A DNA stretch of 8,123 nt from Cyanobacteria bacterium UBA8803 (GCA_003505715.1 DNXU01000449.1:1-8123), one strand, 5' to 3'. Numbered from the stretch's first letter, positions 1 through 7,342 are shown. Numbers and translations are program-made. The notes: a model not told the origin generated them from the sequence alone.

Positions 1-21
1 TCACCCATCACCCATCACCCA
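1..21. repeat. Heptanucleotide STRR, (TCACCCA)3
   Basis: Three exact tandem copies of TCACCCA, broken by TTT at 22. The tract may extend to the left of the window. Tandem heptamers of this kind are well known between cyanobacterial genes. It lies 63 bp upstream of the first gene's start codon, so it may sit in or near that gene's promoter region, but I see no convincing -35/-10 pair there. Confidence 0.8.
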
Positions 22-84
22 TTTCAAACTCTTGCCCTGAACTGTGCGATTCTAGTGATATAGCTGGTATAGCCGAATAATTCT

Positions 85-2427
85 ATGCAGCCAAATAGAT
101 TGCGCCTCGATCAGATTGCTGAGTACACCTCCATTGCTGCCTCTATCCTCGGCATCTTCATTTCCACTGCTTCCAGACAGATTGTCTATGCTGCTGCTCC
201 TCTGTCTGTATCTCTCTTTCTCAATTTACTCAATCGGCAACGGTTCGAGGAGCAAACGCAGCGCAGCCTGACAGCAACAGCGGCACGAGTTGAGCGGCAA
301 CTTGCTCAAATCGAACAGGCATTCTCCCATTTACAGCAAGATGTCGCTAACGAACTCAACAGCCAATTCCATACCATTGATGGCAGGTTAACCTCCTCTC
401 AACAAGCGCAAGCCAACTTCTTTACCACTCTCTCTCAGCTAGAACAGAGGGTTTCACAACTGACTACTGAGGTTGCCAGCGAGATTCAAACCCTGCGTCA
501 GCTGCTTCAGTCTCAAGCCGCTGTTGTCAATCCCGCAACGCTACAAGATATCCAGCAAGGACTCTCCGGGATGCAAAATCGCCTCAGAGCTTTTGAGTCT
601 CTCAATTTAGGATTACTGCCGCAAAACCTTTCTCAACTCCAAGCTAGCTTTGAGGAAAGATTTTCTCAACTGCAACAAAGCGTTGCTACCCTTCGCCAAG
701 AGATTGAATCTCAAGAGCCTACCATAGATCCCGCAGCACTGGAAAGGGTTCAGCAAGAACTGACGCAGTTAAAAAGTCAAATTGCTTTAATTGAATCCTT
801 TAATATTAGGTCAGTTCTTCAATCTATTACTCAGCTTCAAGCTCAGCAGGACAGTCTACTACAATCGATCTCTAGTATTGACCAACACCTAGAGAATTTA
901 CCCTCAACAGTAAGGGTAGATAGCCTCCAAACTCAGGTCGAGCGATTACAAGCAAGTTTAAACCAATTGCAGGGGAACTGGCAACAACAGCAAGATAATT
1001 TACAAGCAGCGATTGACCAATTAGAACAACAACTACAGGATTTAATTGCAGGATGGTCACCACCGCCTCCACCTCCAGATGAGGAAGAACTACTTTATAT
1101 AAATTTGGGGATTGATTTTGGCACCAGTTTTACCAAAGTCTGCTTCCGCGATATTGGACGCAACTATTCTGAGGTTGTGACATTTGCGGACAGATCGGCG
1201 AATCTGGAGGAAGCACTTCTACCTACCAAAATTGGGGTATTGGAGGACGGTACGCTGCTGGCAGGACTGACTGCTGCCGAATGGGCGGCTCTAGAGCAGC
1301 CCCTGAAAACATCCATTAACTATATTAAAATGCGCTTGGCCGACCTGGATATTCCCCAACAAAGCGATCGCTGGCGGCTGGATCGTCTGCCGGAATTGGA
1401 TCGGCCCGAAACCGTAGAAAACCTTTGTGCTTACTATTTAAGTTGCGCGATCGCCCGCGCTCAGTCTTGGATTCGGCAGAACAAACCGGATTTAGTGAAA
1501 AATCAAACTATTGAATGGTCTGCTAATGTTGGCGTTCCTGTAGAATACTGCGATTCAGCAGCAATTGCTCGTTTTCAAAAAGTTTTGTCTCTAGCTTGGC
1601 TGTTGAGGAATGAGCCGCAGATCGAACTGTTTACCTTGGAGACTTTGGACAAATGTCTCTCTGAATTGCGATCGCATCTTGCCGACAACCCCATCGATTG
1701 CCACGCCATTCCCGAAATCTCCGCCGAAGTCTGGTCATGCTTAAACTCACGGGAATTTGACGACGGGTTTTATGTCTTCTTTGATGTTGGTTGCGGCACT
1801 CTCGATGGTGTATCGTTTCGCTACTGGCGGCACGATGGAGAACCCAAGGTCGATTTTTACTCTGGTTTGGTGAAACCTCTTGGTGTTAGCGCCATCTCCC
1901 AATCCTTGGCAGCTGAACTCAATCTTCCCGAAGGACGGGTGAAACGTCTGATCTTTAATTCCAAGAATTCCCGCTCGAACCAATTCAACGCCACTCAATC
2001 TCGCCGCCAAATTCAGCAGTTAGTTGGGAAAGTAGTTGTGGAAGGACGCGAGAATCATGGCAATCATCGACCCGTATTTAAGGATTTGGCCGTTCAACCG
2101 GGATTGAGCGTGTTCATCGGTGGCGGTGGTGGTTTAACTAGCTTTTATAAAAAAGCTATTCTGGATACCCATGTAAACTTCCAGCACAGAAATGTCGGCA
2201 TTCCCGCCTATATCCAAAAAAATATTCCCACTCCTAAAGACTTGTCCCTAAACGGCCTGAATCCTGTAGAATTTCATCGGTTTGCTGTAGCTTATGGATT
2301 GTCTATTCCTAAAGACGAAGGTGCCGAATTTCGGTTACCTAGCGAAATGGCCAAAGCCGAGCCGCAAGCTCTACCGAATTATGGCTCAGAGCCAAATCGC
2401 TATGAAGATAGTAAAGATTCCTGTTGA
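85..2427 (+). CDS. Coiled-coil protein with C-terminal Hsp70-like ATPase domain
   Basis: Role unknown; probably a nucleotide-driven scaffold or chaperone-like partner of the downstream SNF2 ATPase. Residues about 13-50 are hydrophobic and helical, ending in the motif PLSVSLFLNLLNR, which could be a membrane-associated hairpin. Residues about 52-322 are Gln/Leu-rich heptads (long coiled coil). A hexaproline linker follows (326-331). Residues about 337-780 show the Hsp70/actin fold: phosphate-1 GIDFGTSFTKV (342-352), a KMRL segment (K415), VPVEY (484-488, where DnaK has its VPAYF-type motif), PEISAE (543-548, like the EPTAA segment with its catalytic Glu), phosphate-2 DVGCGTLDG (567-575) and adenosine loop FIGGGGGL (677-684). 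No peptide-binding domain follows, so it is not a classical DnaK. An in-frame TAG at 70-72 makes ATG 85 the first ATG available; no clear Shine-Dalgarno. Domain assignment is firm; function is not. Confidence 0.9.
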   Translation: MQPNRLRLDQIAEYTSIAASILGIFISTASRQIVYAAAPLSVSLFLNLLNRQRFEEQTQRSLTATAARVERQLAQIEQAFSHLQQDVANELNSQFHTIDGRLTSSQQAQANFFTTLSQLEQRVSQLTTEVASEIQTLRQLLQSQAAVVNPATLQDIQQGLSGMQNRLRAFESLNLGLLPQNLSQLQASFEERFSQLQQSVATLRQEIESQEPTIDPAALERVQQELTQLKSQIALIESFNIRSVLQSITQLQAQQDSLLQSISSIDQHLENLPSTVRVDSLQTQVERLQASLNQLQGNWQQQQDNLQAAIDQLEQQLQDLIAGWSPPPPPPDEEELLYINLGIDFGTSFTKVCFRDIGRNYSEVVTFADRSANLEEALLPTKIGVLEDGTLLAGLTAAEWAALEQPLKTSINYIKMRLADLDIPQQSDRWRLDRLPELDRPETVENLCAYYLSCAIARAQSWIRQNKPDLVKNQTIEWSANVGVPVEYCDSAAIARFQKVLSLAWLLRNEPQIELFTLETLDKCLSELRSHLADNPIDCHAIPEISAEVWSCLNSREFDDGFYVFFDVGCGTLDGVSFRYWRHDGEPKVDFYSGLVKPLGVSAISQSLAAELNLPEGRVKRLIFNSKNSRSNQFNATQSRRQIQQLVGKVVVEGRENHGNHRPVFKDLAVQPGLSVFIGGGGGLTSFYKKAILDTHVNFQHRNVGIPAYIQKNIPTPKDLSLNGLNPVEFHRFAVAYGLSIPKDEGAEFRLPSEMAKAEPQALPNYGSEPNRYEDSKDSC

Positions 2428-2457
2428 GGTAATTATTGGGAATAATATCTTTTTTTT

Positions 2458-2488
2458 AACGCAGAGGTTAACGCAGAGAGCGGAGAGG
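2458..2488. repeat. Degenerate ACGCAGAG-type interspersed repeat
   Basis: Three imperfect copies are visible: ACGCAGAGG at 2459-2467, ACGCAGAGAG at 2471-2480 and CGGAGAGG at 2481-2488. Runs of this kind (CGCAGAG/CACAGAG) recur between genes in filamentous cyanobacteria; that comparison is from memory. Its function is unknown. Confidence 0.6.
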
Positions 2489-2538
2489 TTTTTGAAGAAG
2501 AGGTTGAATAATGCCCATACTACCGGATTTGATATCAT

Positions 2539-2578
2539 CCCTCATCCCTCACTCCCTCACCCCCTCACCCCCTCACCC
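2539..2578. repeat. Heptanucleotide STRR, CCCTCAC/CCCTCAT type
   Basis: About five to six consecutive degenerate heptamers of the CCCTCAY family (CCCTCAT, CCCTCACT, CCCTCACC, CCCTCACC, CCCTCACC), with 7- to 8-bp spacing. The tract ends only 9 bp before the SNF2 start codon, so it fills the place where a ribosome binding site would lie. No purine-rich Shine-Dalgarno is present. Confidence 0.75.
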
Positions 2579-2587
2579 TATTAACCT

Positions 2588-5500
2588 ATGTGGAATCCTA
2601 ATTTGGCAGGCCAGCATGTTCGCCTTCGTGCCAACCCTGGTCAACAAGGAGTCACTACTGGTAAAACCAGACAATCTGGGACTCGACTCCTGGTGCAAGT
2701 TCAGTTTGGTCCGAATGAGAAATCTTACAAGCCTTACAACTTACTAGAACTTTGTGGAGAACCTGAAGGTATTCCCGCTTTACTGGCACAAGGACGGTTT
2801 AGCGGTGCGGATGACTTGAGAAGAATTCTGACCTTTGAGAAACTTAAAGGTCACTTAACTAACATTTTCTATAGTATGGAGTCGAGCAATACCGACTTCT
2901 ATCCCCATCAATTTAAGCCCGTCTTAAAATTCCTCGAATCTCCTGTCGGTCGGTTATTAATTGCCGATGAAGTAGGACTGGGCAAAACTATTGAGTCGAT
3001 GTATATCTGGAAAGAACTCCAGGCTAGGGCTGATGCCCGTCGCTTGCTGATTCTTTGTCCGGCTATCCTGCGCGAAAAATGGCGCAGTGACCTGCTGTCT
3101 CGTTTTAATATTGTTGCTGAAGTTACTAATGCTCAAGGGCTTTTGGAGAAAGTACGGGGTTTCCTAGAAAGGAGAACGCCAGCATCTTTTGTATGCATTG
3201 CTAGTATTGAAGGGCTGCGACCTAGCCCTAATTGGGCGGATGAAACGGTAACCGGAGCGAGGGCAGAACTGGCACGCCTCCTTGATGGTAATACGGCCAC
3301 GGAAGAGTCAGGTATTTTTGATTTAGCGATCGTGGACGAGGCTCATTATCTGCGCAACCAAACCACTGCCAATCATCGCATCGGGCAGTTGGTACGAGAT
3401 GCCTCCCGTTACCTGCTTTTACTGACGGCTACCCCTATTCAAATTCATAGTTCTAACCTGTACCAGCTCCTGAAAATCATTAGCCCGGACGATTTTTTCA
3501 ACGAGTCTATCTTCCAAGAAATGTTAGAGGCTAATGCCCCAGTGGTTAGGGCGTTGCGGTTAATTTGGCGCAATCCTCCCGATCTGCTGGGTGCGAGAAG
3601 AGAACTAGAATCAGCACTCCGTTCTGATTATTTCACCAATAACCCAACCTTACAACAGGTGAGCAAAGAATTAGCTACGCCAGAGCGGATTGATAATGAA
3701 GCGCGAGTCCGTTTGGGTTATAAATTAGAAACCTCATCCTTAGTCGGTCAGTACATTACCCGCAGCCGCAAGCGCGATGTTCTGCCCAATCGAGTAGAAC
3801 GGGCATCACAGACTTTAGTGGTTGCCTTTTCACCTTTAGAAAAGCAAATTTACGATCGCGTTACCCATCAAATTCGCCAGCAAACAAGAGGGCGGCAAGG
3901 AATATCTCTGTTCCGAGCGATCGCTCGCCAGCGGCAGATGGCCAGCTGTATGGTTGCTGCCTTGCAATCTTGGTCGCAGCAAGGTATTCTTGACAACTTA
4001 CTCAACAATGGCGGCGACTTACCCCAAAATCTGGGCGGAACTAGAGATGACGATTTGTTGTGGGAAGATTTTGGGGTATCTGCTCAACTGAGTAGCGACT
4101 CTGAAGGGCAAACCAATGAGGATATTCCTGACTGGTCTTTGGGAGGAGGAGAAGTTGATTACGCCCAACTCGAAAAGCAGGACAGCAAATACAAACAACT
4201 TGTTAAGTTTCTGCGTCAGGAACTGAAGAAGACACCGACAGAAAAGTTTGTCCTGTTTGCTTATTTTCGCGGCACTCTCCATTATTTACAACGGCGACTA
4301 ACAGCAGATAAGATCCGCACCTGCCTGATTGTAGGGGATATGGGAGACAGGAAATGGGAAGTGTTAGAGCAATTTAAGCAAGCAGGAGGTGCCTCGGTTT
4401 TACTCTCCTCTGAAGTTGGCAGTGAAGGCATCGATCTGCAATTTTGCCGCTTTCTGATTAACTATGACTTACCCTGGAACCCGATGCGAGTCGAACAGCG
4501 GATTGGGCGATTGGATCGTCTGGGACAAAAAGCTGCAAGAATTTCTATCGTTAACTTCAGTCTAGTTGATACAGTTGAGGAACGAATTCTCGCACGACTT
4601 CATGAACGAATTAATGTGTTTCAGGAAAGTATTGGCGACTTAGAAAATATTCTCGGCGAGATGACGGAAAAACTCCTGATCGATTTGTTTGAACCCAACC
4701 TTAGCGATACCGAACGGGCGCGTCGTGCGGAAGAAACTGCACTGGCAATTATTAAACAGAGAGTGGAACAAGAACAGCTGGAAAACGAAGCGATTAATAT
4801 GCTTGCTTTCTCAGAACATATCTTAGGTGCAATTACTCAAAGTCGCAACCAAGGCAGGTGGCTGCATCCAGAAGAACTGCACTCTTTTGTTGAAGATTAC
4901 TTTGCTCGCTATCACCCCGGCACTACTATCCAACCCGTTAAAGATAAAACCCATGTCTTTAATATCCACTTAGCAGAAGATGCCAAAGTTGAATTACAGA
5001 TCTTCTTGAACAAGCATCACTGTGCAACTCCCACTCGCCTTTCCGCCTCAAGTTCCCCTGTTCCCTGTTTCTTTGATCCCAAAGTAGCTGACATGATGGG
5101 TAAACGGTACGAATTACTAGATCCTACTCATCCCCTCATACAGTGGATCAGACATCGGTATGAAACGGCAGTACCAAATTTCCATGCTGTTTCTGCTGCA
5201 CAATTGGAGTATCATAATGATCGCATAACACCGGGGCTTTACGTCTACGTCATCCATCGTTGGTCTTTTACCGGACTCAGAACTGAGAACCAAATTGCCT
5301 ATAAAGTAGCTCGATGTGATGATGGGCACATGCTCTCGGATGAACTGTCGGAAACCTTAATTACTCTGACGGCAAGCCGGGGCAAACCCAAACCCAATGC
5401 AATTAACTTAATTGGTGATATGGAGCGAGTCTTAGCCGTTTACAGGGAATGCGATGAGTATCTAGAAGAAGCATTTAACCGTGCTGCTGAAGACTTTGAA

Positions 5501-5770
5501 ATGGAAAATATGAATCGCTGCGACGTGCAACAGCAGAGTGCCGAGGACTATGCCAACCGCAGACGCCAAGAATTACAAGAACGCATCGAAAGGTTTGAGT
5601 CTGAAGGTAAACTGCAAATGATTCCGGCAACAGCAGGATTGCGCAATAAGGTCAACCGCGAATTAGAGATTAAGTTGAGAGCGATCGCTTCCCGGCGAGA
5701 GGTTAGTCTGGATCTCATTCACTTAGCCGCAGGCGTTATTTTTGTCGATCCTCAGTTTAGCTGGGTTTGA
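2588..5770 (+). CDS. RapA/HepA-like SNF2-family ATPase (helicase superfamily 2)
   Basis: Predicted ATP-driven translocase or remodeler on double-stranded nucleic acid. Residues about 7-56 resemble the SH3/Tudor-like N-terminal domain of RapA-type proteins (GQHVRLRANPGQQGV onward). The ATPase core has motif I ADEVGLGKT (Walker Lys133), Ia LLILCPA (153-159), DEAH (250-253), TATP (280-283), IV-like KFVLFAYF (553-560), SEGID (612-616) and VI QRIGRLDR (637-644, arginine-finger region). All catalytic residues are present. An acidic, glycine-rich insert (about 475-540) separates the two lobes. Residues 700-1060 form a long, mostly helical charged C-terminal region rich in Glu/Arg that matches no nuclease I can see. 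An in-frame TAA at 2582-2584 makes ATG 2588 the first ATG, and it retains the SH3-like domain. It is similar in type to the SNF2 proteins DrmD (DISARM) and DpdE (Dpd), but none of their partner genes are visible. Confidence 0.93.
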   Translation: MWNPNLAGQHVRLRANPGQQGVTTGKTRQSGTRLLVQVQFGPNEKSYKPYNLLELCGEPEGIPALLAQGRFSGADDLRRILTFEKLKGHLTNIFYSMESSNTDFYPHQFKPVLKFLESPVGRLLIADEVGLGKTIESMYIWKELQARADARRLLILCPAILREKWRSDLLSRFNIVAEVTNAQGLLEKVRGFLERRTPASFVCIASIEGLRPSPNWADETVTGARAELARLLDGNTATEESGIFDLAIVDEAHYLRNQTTANHRIGQLVRDASRYLLLLTATPIQIHSSNLYQLLKIISPDDFFNESIFQEMLEANAPVVRALRLIWRNPPDLLGARRELESALRSDYFTNNPTLQQVSKELATPERIDNEARVRLGYKLETSSLVGQYITRSRKRDVLPNRVERASQTLVVAFSPLEKQIYDRVTHQIRQQTRGRQGISLFRAIARQRQMASCMVAALQSWSQQGILDNLLNNGGDLPQNLGGTRDDDLLWEDFGVSAQLSSDSEGQTNEDIPDWSLGGGEVDYAQLEKQDSKYKQLVKFLRQELKKTPTEKFVLFAYFRGTLHYLQRRLTADKIRTCLIVGDMGDRKWEVLEQFKQAGGASVLLSSEVGSEGIDLQFCRFLINYDLPWNPMRVEQRIGRLDRLGQKAARISIVNFSLVDTVEERILARLHERINVFQESIGDLENILGEMTEKLLIDLFEPNLSDTERARRAEETALAIIKQRVEQEQLENEAINMLAFSEHILGAITQSRNQGRWLHPEELHSFVEDYFARYHPGTTIQPVKDKTHVFNIHLAEDAKVELQIFLNKHHCATPTRLSASSSPVPCFFDPKVADMMGKRYELLDPTHPLIQWIRHRYETAVPNFHAVSAAQLEYHNDRITPGLYVYVIHRWSFTGLRTENQIAYKVARCDDGHMLSDELSETLITLTASRGKPKPNAINLIGDMERVLAVYRECDEYLEEAFNRAAEDFEMENMNRCDVQQQSAEDYANRRRQELQERIERFESEGKLQMIPATAGLRNKVNRELEIKLRAIASRREVSLDLIHLAAGVIFVDPQFSWV

Positions 5771-5908
5771 GATAAAGCATAAAAATTTTTCTCCCCTGCC
5801 CTCTCCCTATTTTCCATCTAGTCACAACAAACAACCATGTCAGTATCGGCGCGGCTCTCCCGCAGATATTGTGATAATAAAAACTAATTTATAAATCCAA
5901 ATGCTTAC

Positions 5909-5926
5909 TGGGTAAGGAATTACCCA
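5909..5926. repeat. Perfect 7-bp stem-loop TGGGTAA-GGAA-TTACCCA
   Basis: The arms TGGGTAA (5909-5915) and TTACCCA (5920-5926) are exact reverse complements around a 4-nt loop. The right arm is the first unit of the neighbouring heptamer tract, so any of the later units could also pair with the left arm. It lies between two converging 3' ends and might slow or stop transcription or protect 3' ends, but there is no U-run after the stem on either strand, so it is not a standard intrinsic terminator. Confidence 0.65.
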
Positions 5927-5947
5927 TTACCCATTACCCATTACCAA
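5920..5947. repeat. Heptanucleotide STRR, (TTACCCA)3 plus degenerate copy
   Basis: Three exact copies of TTACCCA (5920-5940) followed by TTACCAA (5941-5947). The unit differs by one base from the TCACCCA unit at the left edge of the window. Confidence 0.85.
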
Positions 5948-5972
5948 TCACCAAAAATACCGTTTTCCACCA

Positions 5973-7250
5973 TCAGTACGGGAGATCCCGATAGACTTGC
6001 TGTGTCACCTTAGCTAACCGCTGCATTGCTATTTCAAGTTCTTCATGAGTTGCAGTCAAGCTAATCCGAATGCATTGCTGCTGGTGAACCCAATTGTCCC
6101 GCAAACCAGGGAAAAAGGAGCTACCGGGAACTACAATTACTCCCACCTGCTTTAACTGTTGGTAAAACTCCCAGTCAGTTATGGGTAAATCCTGCAACCA
6201 TAACCAAGCAAAGATTGCCCCTTCCCCGCGATGCAAGAACCAAGGTAAATCTTCCGGCATGAACCGATCGAGAGCATTTTCCACAACATCAAACTTTTGC
6301 TGATAGTAGGGGCGAATCACGTTAATTCCTATATCAGCTAGTGCCCCTGAGGCGATCGCCCTTGCAGCAATGGCTTGTCCGTAACGGGATGAATGAATGC
6401 ATAAATTGGTTTGGAATGACTCCAAAATCCCAATTACTTTGGGATCTCCTATTGCTATCCCAATTCGTTCTCCCGGCAGTCCTGCCTTAGACATACTCAT
6501 GCAGTGGACGATATTTTCCCCAAAAATTGGCGTCATTTCGGTAAAGTTTAGTGCCGGGAAGGGCGGGCCATAAGCGGAGTCAACTAAAACGGGTATATCA
6601 AAGGGTGCTGCTAGGGCAGCAATTTTTTGTACCTCTTCATCGGTGAGGACGTTACCCGTGGGGTTGCAGGGACGGGAAAAGATCGCGCAGCCAGTATCTT
6701 GGCTGATGTTGAGTTGGCTGAAGTCGGGGCGGTATTTAAAGCGGTGGACTTCCCGATCAATTTCTATTTTCGGTTTATACGCCACTACTGCTTCCGGGAT
6801 TAAGCTAACCCCACCGTAACCTGTATAGTCCGGACACAAGGGCAGGACAATTTGTTTTAATTTACCCTCAGTTGTATAACCCCCAAAGGCATTAGCTGCA
6901 TAGAAGTAAATTGATTGAGAACCAGGGGTAATGAGAATATGGCGATCGCTCAAGTTCAAACCGTAGCGTTGATTGAAGTCCTTAGCGATCGCCTCAATCA
7001 GCGGTTGATATCCCTGAGACGATCCATAGCGGCAAACTACCTCACCATACTCTGAACTCGCCAGCAGCTGAGCCGTGCAATCCCGCCACAGTTGCTCTAC
7101 TGCTGGTAAAATAACCGGATTACCAGCACTTAAATTAATAAATTCCTGTCCCTGACCTGCTCGTAAGGTTTCAATAATGTCTTTCATAATTGCCCGGACG
7201 CCCGTAAGCTTGGACATCTGGATACCAAATTGAGTCAGAGCAGGCTCCAT
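5973..7250 (-). CDS. avtA: Valine-pyruvate aminotransferase
   Basis: A PLP-dependent fold-type I aminotransferase (EC 2.6.1.66) that exchanges the amino group between valine and pyruvate, giving 2-oxoisovalerate and alanine; cytoplasmic. It follows remembered E. coli AvtA along its whole length (425 against about 417 residues), including matching blocks GNP, GSQS, RPxNPTGNVxTDEE, AYGxPFP, CMSxSKxGLPG, EGAIFxWLW, DLPIT and FFPGL. Active-site residues visible are Asn196 (NPTG), Asp224 and Tyr227 (DSAYG), Schiff-base Lys255 (SMSKAGLPG) and substrate-carboxylate Arg395 (CIRISL). The ATG at 7250 aligns with the E. coli N-terminus; a later Met (M13) would cut into that conserved start. No strong Shine-Dalgarno. 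It converges with the SNF2 gene and diverges from the PEP-CTERM gene, so it is probably transcribed alone. Family members can have broader substrate ranges, so the exact physiological substrate is inferred. Confidence 0.95.
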   Translation of the reverse strand: MEPALTQFGIQMSKLTGVRAIMKDIIETLRAGQGQEFINLSAGNPVILPAVEQLWRDCTAQLLASSEYGEVVCRYGSSQGYQPLIEAIAKDFNQRYGLNLSDRHILITPGSQSIYFYAANAFGGYTTEGKLKQIVLPLCPDYTGYGGVSLIPEAVVAYKPKIEIDREVHRFKYRPDFSQLNISQDTGCAIFSRPCNPTGNVLTDEEVQKIAALAAPFDIPVLVDSAYGPPFPALNFTEMTPIFGENIVHCMSMSKAGLPGERIGIAIGDPKVIGILESFQTNLCIHSSRYGQAIAARAIASGALADIGINVIRPYYQQKFDVVENALDRFMPEDLPWFLHRGEGAIFAWLWLQDLPITDWEFYQQLKQVGVIVVPGSSFFPGLRDNWVHQQQCIRISLTATHEELEIAMQRLAKVTQQVYRDLPY

Positions 7251-7261
7251 AGGTTGAATAC

Positions 7262-7267
7262 AATATA
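7262..7267 (-). promoter_or_regulatory. Possible -10 box for avtA
   Basis: The reverse strand reads TATATT, five of six matches to TATAAT, 11 nt before the avtA ATG. No good -35 lies 16-18 bp upstream (GTAAAG at 17 bp), and a start here would leave a very short leader. A weak call. Confidence 0.2.
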
Positions 7268-7342
7268 GATGGTTAAATTGTTTACTTTACCTAATCTTCA
7301 CATAATTCGATCCTTTTTTACTGAAATTTCATTTAACTTATC

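Larger units (their letters stand above)
2428..2587. other. Repeat-bearing spacer between ATPase genes
   Basis: This 160-bp gap separates the Hsp70-like and SNF2 genes and carries a run of eight or nine T's near 2450-2457, a degenerate CGCAGAG repeat and a CCCTCAC heptamer tract. No GC-rich hairpin precedes the T run, so I do not call a terminator. The genes could be co-transcribed or the second could have its own promoter; no convincing -35/-10 pair is visible. Two short overlapping reading frames here are translations of the repeats. Confidence 0.6.
5771..5972. other. Spacer between converging genes
   Basis: This 202-bp gap lies between the 3' ends of the SNF2 gene and avtA. It holds an A5T5 palindrome at 5781-5790, a stem-loop and an STRR. 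A 16-codon ATG frame at 5837-5887 has nothing to support it. No GC-rich hairpin plus U-tract terminator is visible on either strand. Confidence 0.6.

Noticed and set aside
872..1072. 66-codon reverse frame in the coiled-coil region
   Set aside because: Antisense to Gln/Leu-rich coding sequence, which easily gives open hydrophobic frames; no start signal or recognisable domain.
1747..2010. 87-codon reverse frame inside the Hsp70-like domain
   Set aside because: Antisense to conserved ATPase motifs; no domain or start signal.
85..2427. Calling the first gene dnaK
   Set aside because: Domain order is different, the peptide-binding domain is missing and motifs are only family-level matches.
2294..2584. 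96-codon + frame overlapping the 3' end of the Hsp70-like gene
   Set aside because: Most of it lies out of frame inside the gene and the rest is translated repeat (Pro/Ser/His-rich tail from the CCCTCAC tract).
2511..2747. 78-codon + frame across the spacer and the SNF2 start
   Set aside because: Its N-terminus is translated heptamer repeat and the remainder is out of frame inside the SNF2 gene.
4019..4282. 87-codon reverse frame inside the SNF2 gene
   Set aside because: Antisense to the acidic insert; no support.
5117..5329. 70-codon reverse frame inside the SNF2 gene
   Set aside because: Antisense shadow with no recognisable domain.
5781..5790. AAAAATTTTT after the SNF2 stop as an intrinsic terminator
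   Set aside because: There is no GC-rich stem before the T run; the palindrome is only A/T.
5837..5887. 16-codon ATG frame (MSVSARLSRRYCDNKN) in the convergent spacer
   Set aside because: Too short, no Shine-Dalgarno, no recognisable peptide family.
1..5947. Tandem repeats considered as CRISPR arrays
   Set aside because: Units are 7 bp, directly abutting and without spacers, which is the STRR pattern.
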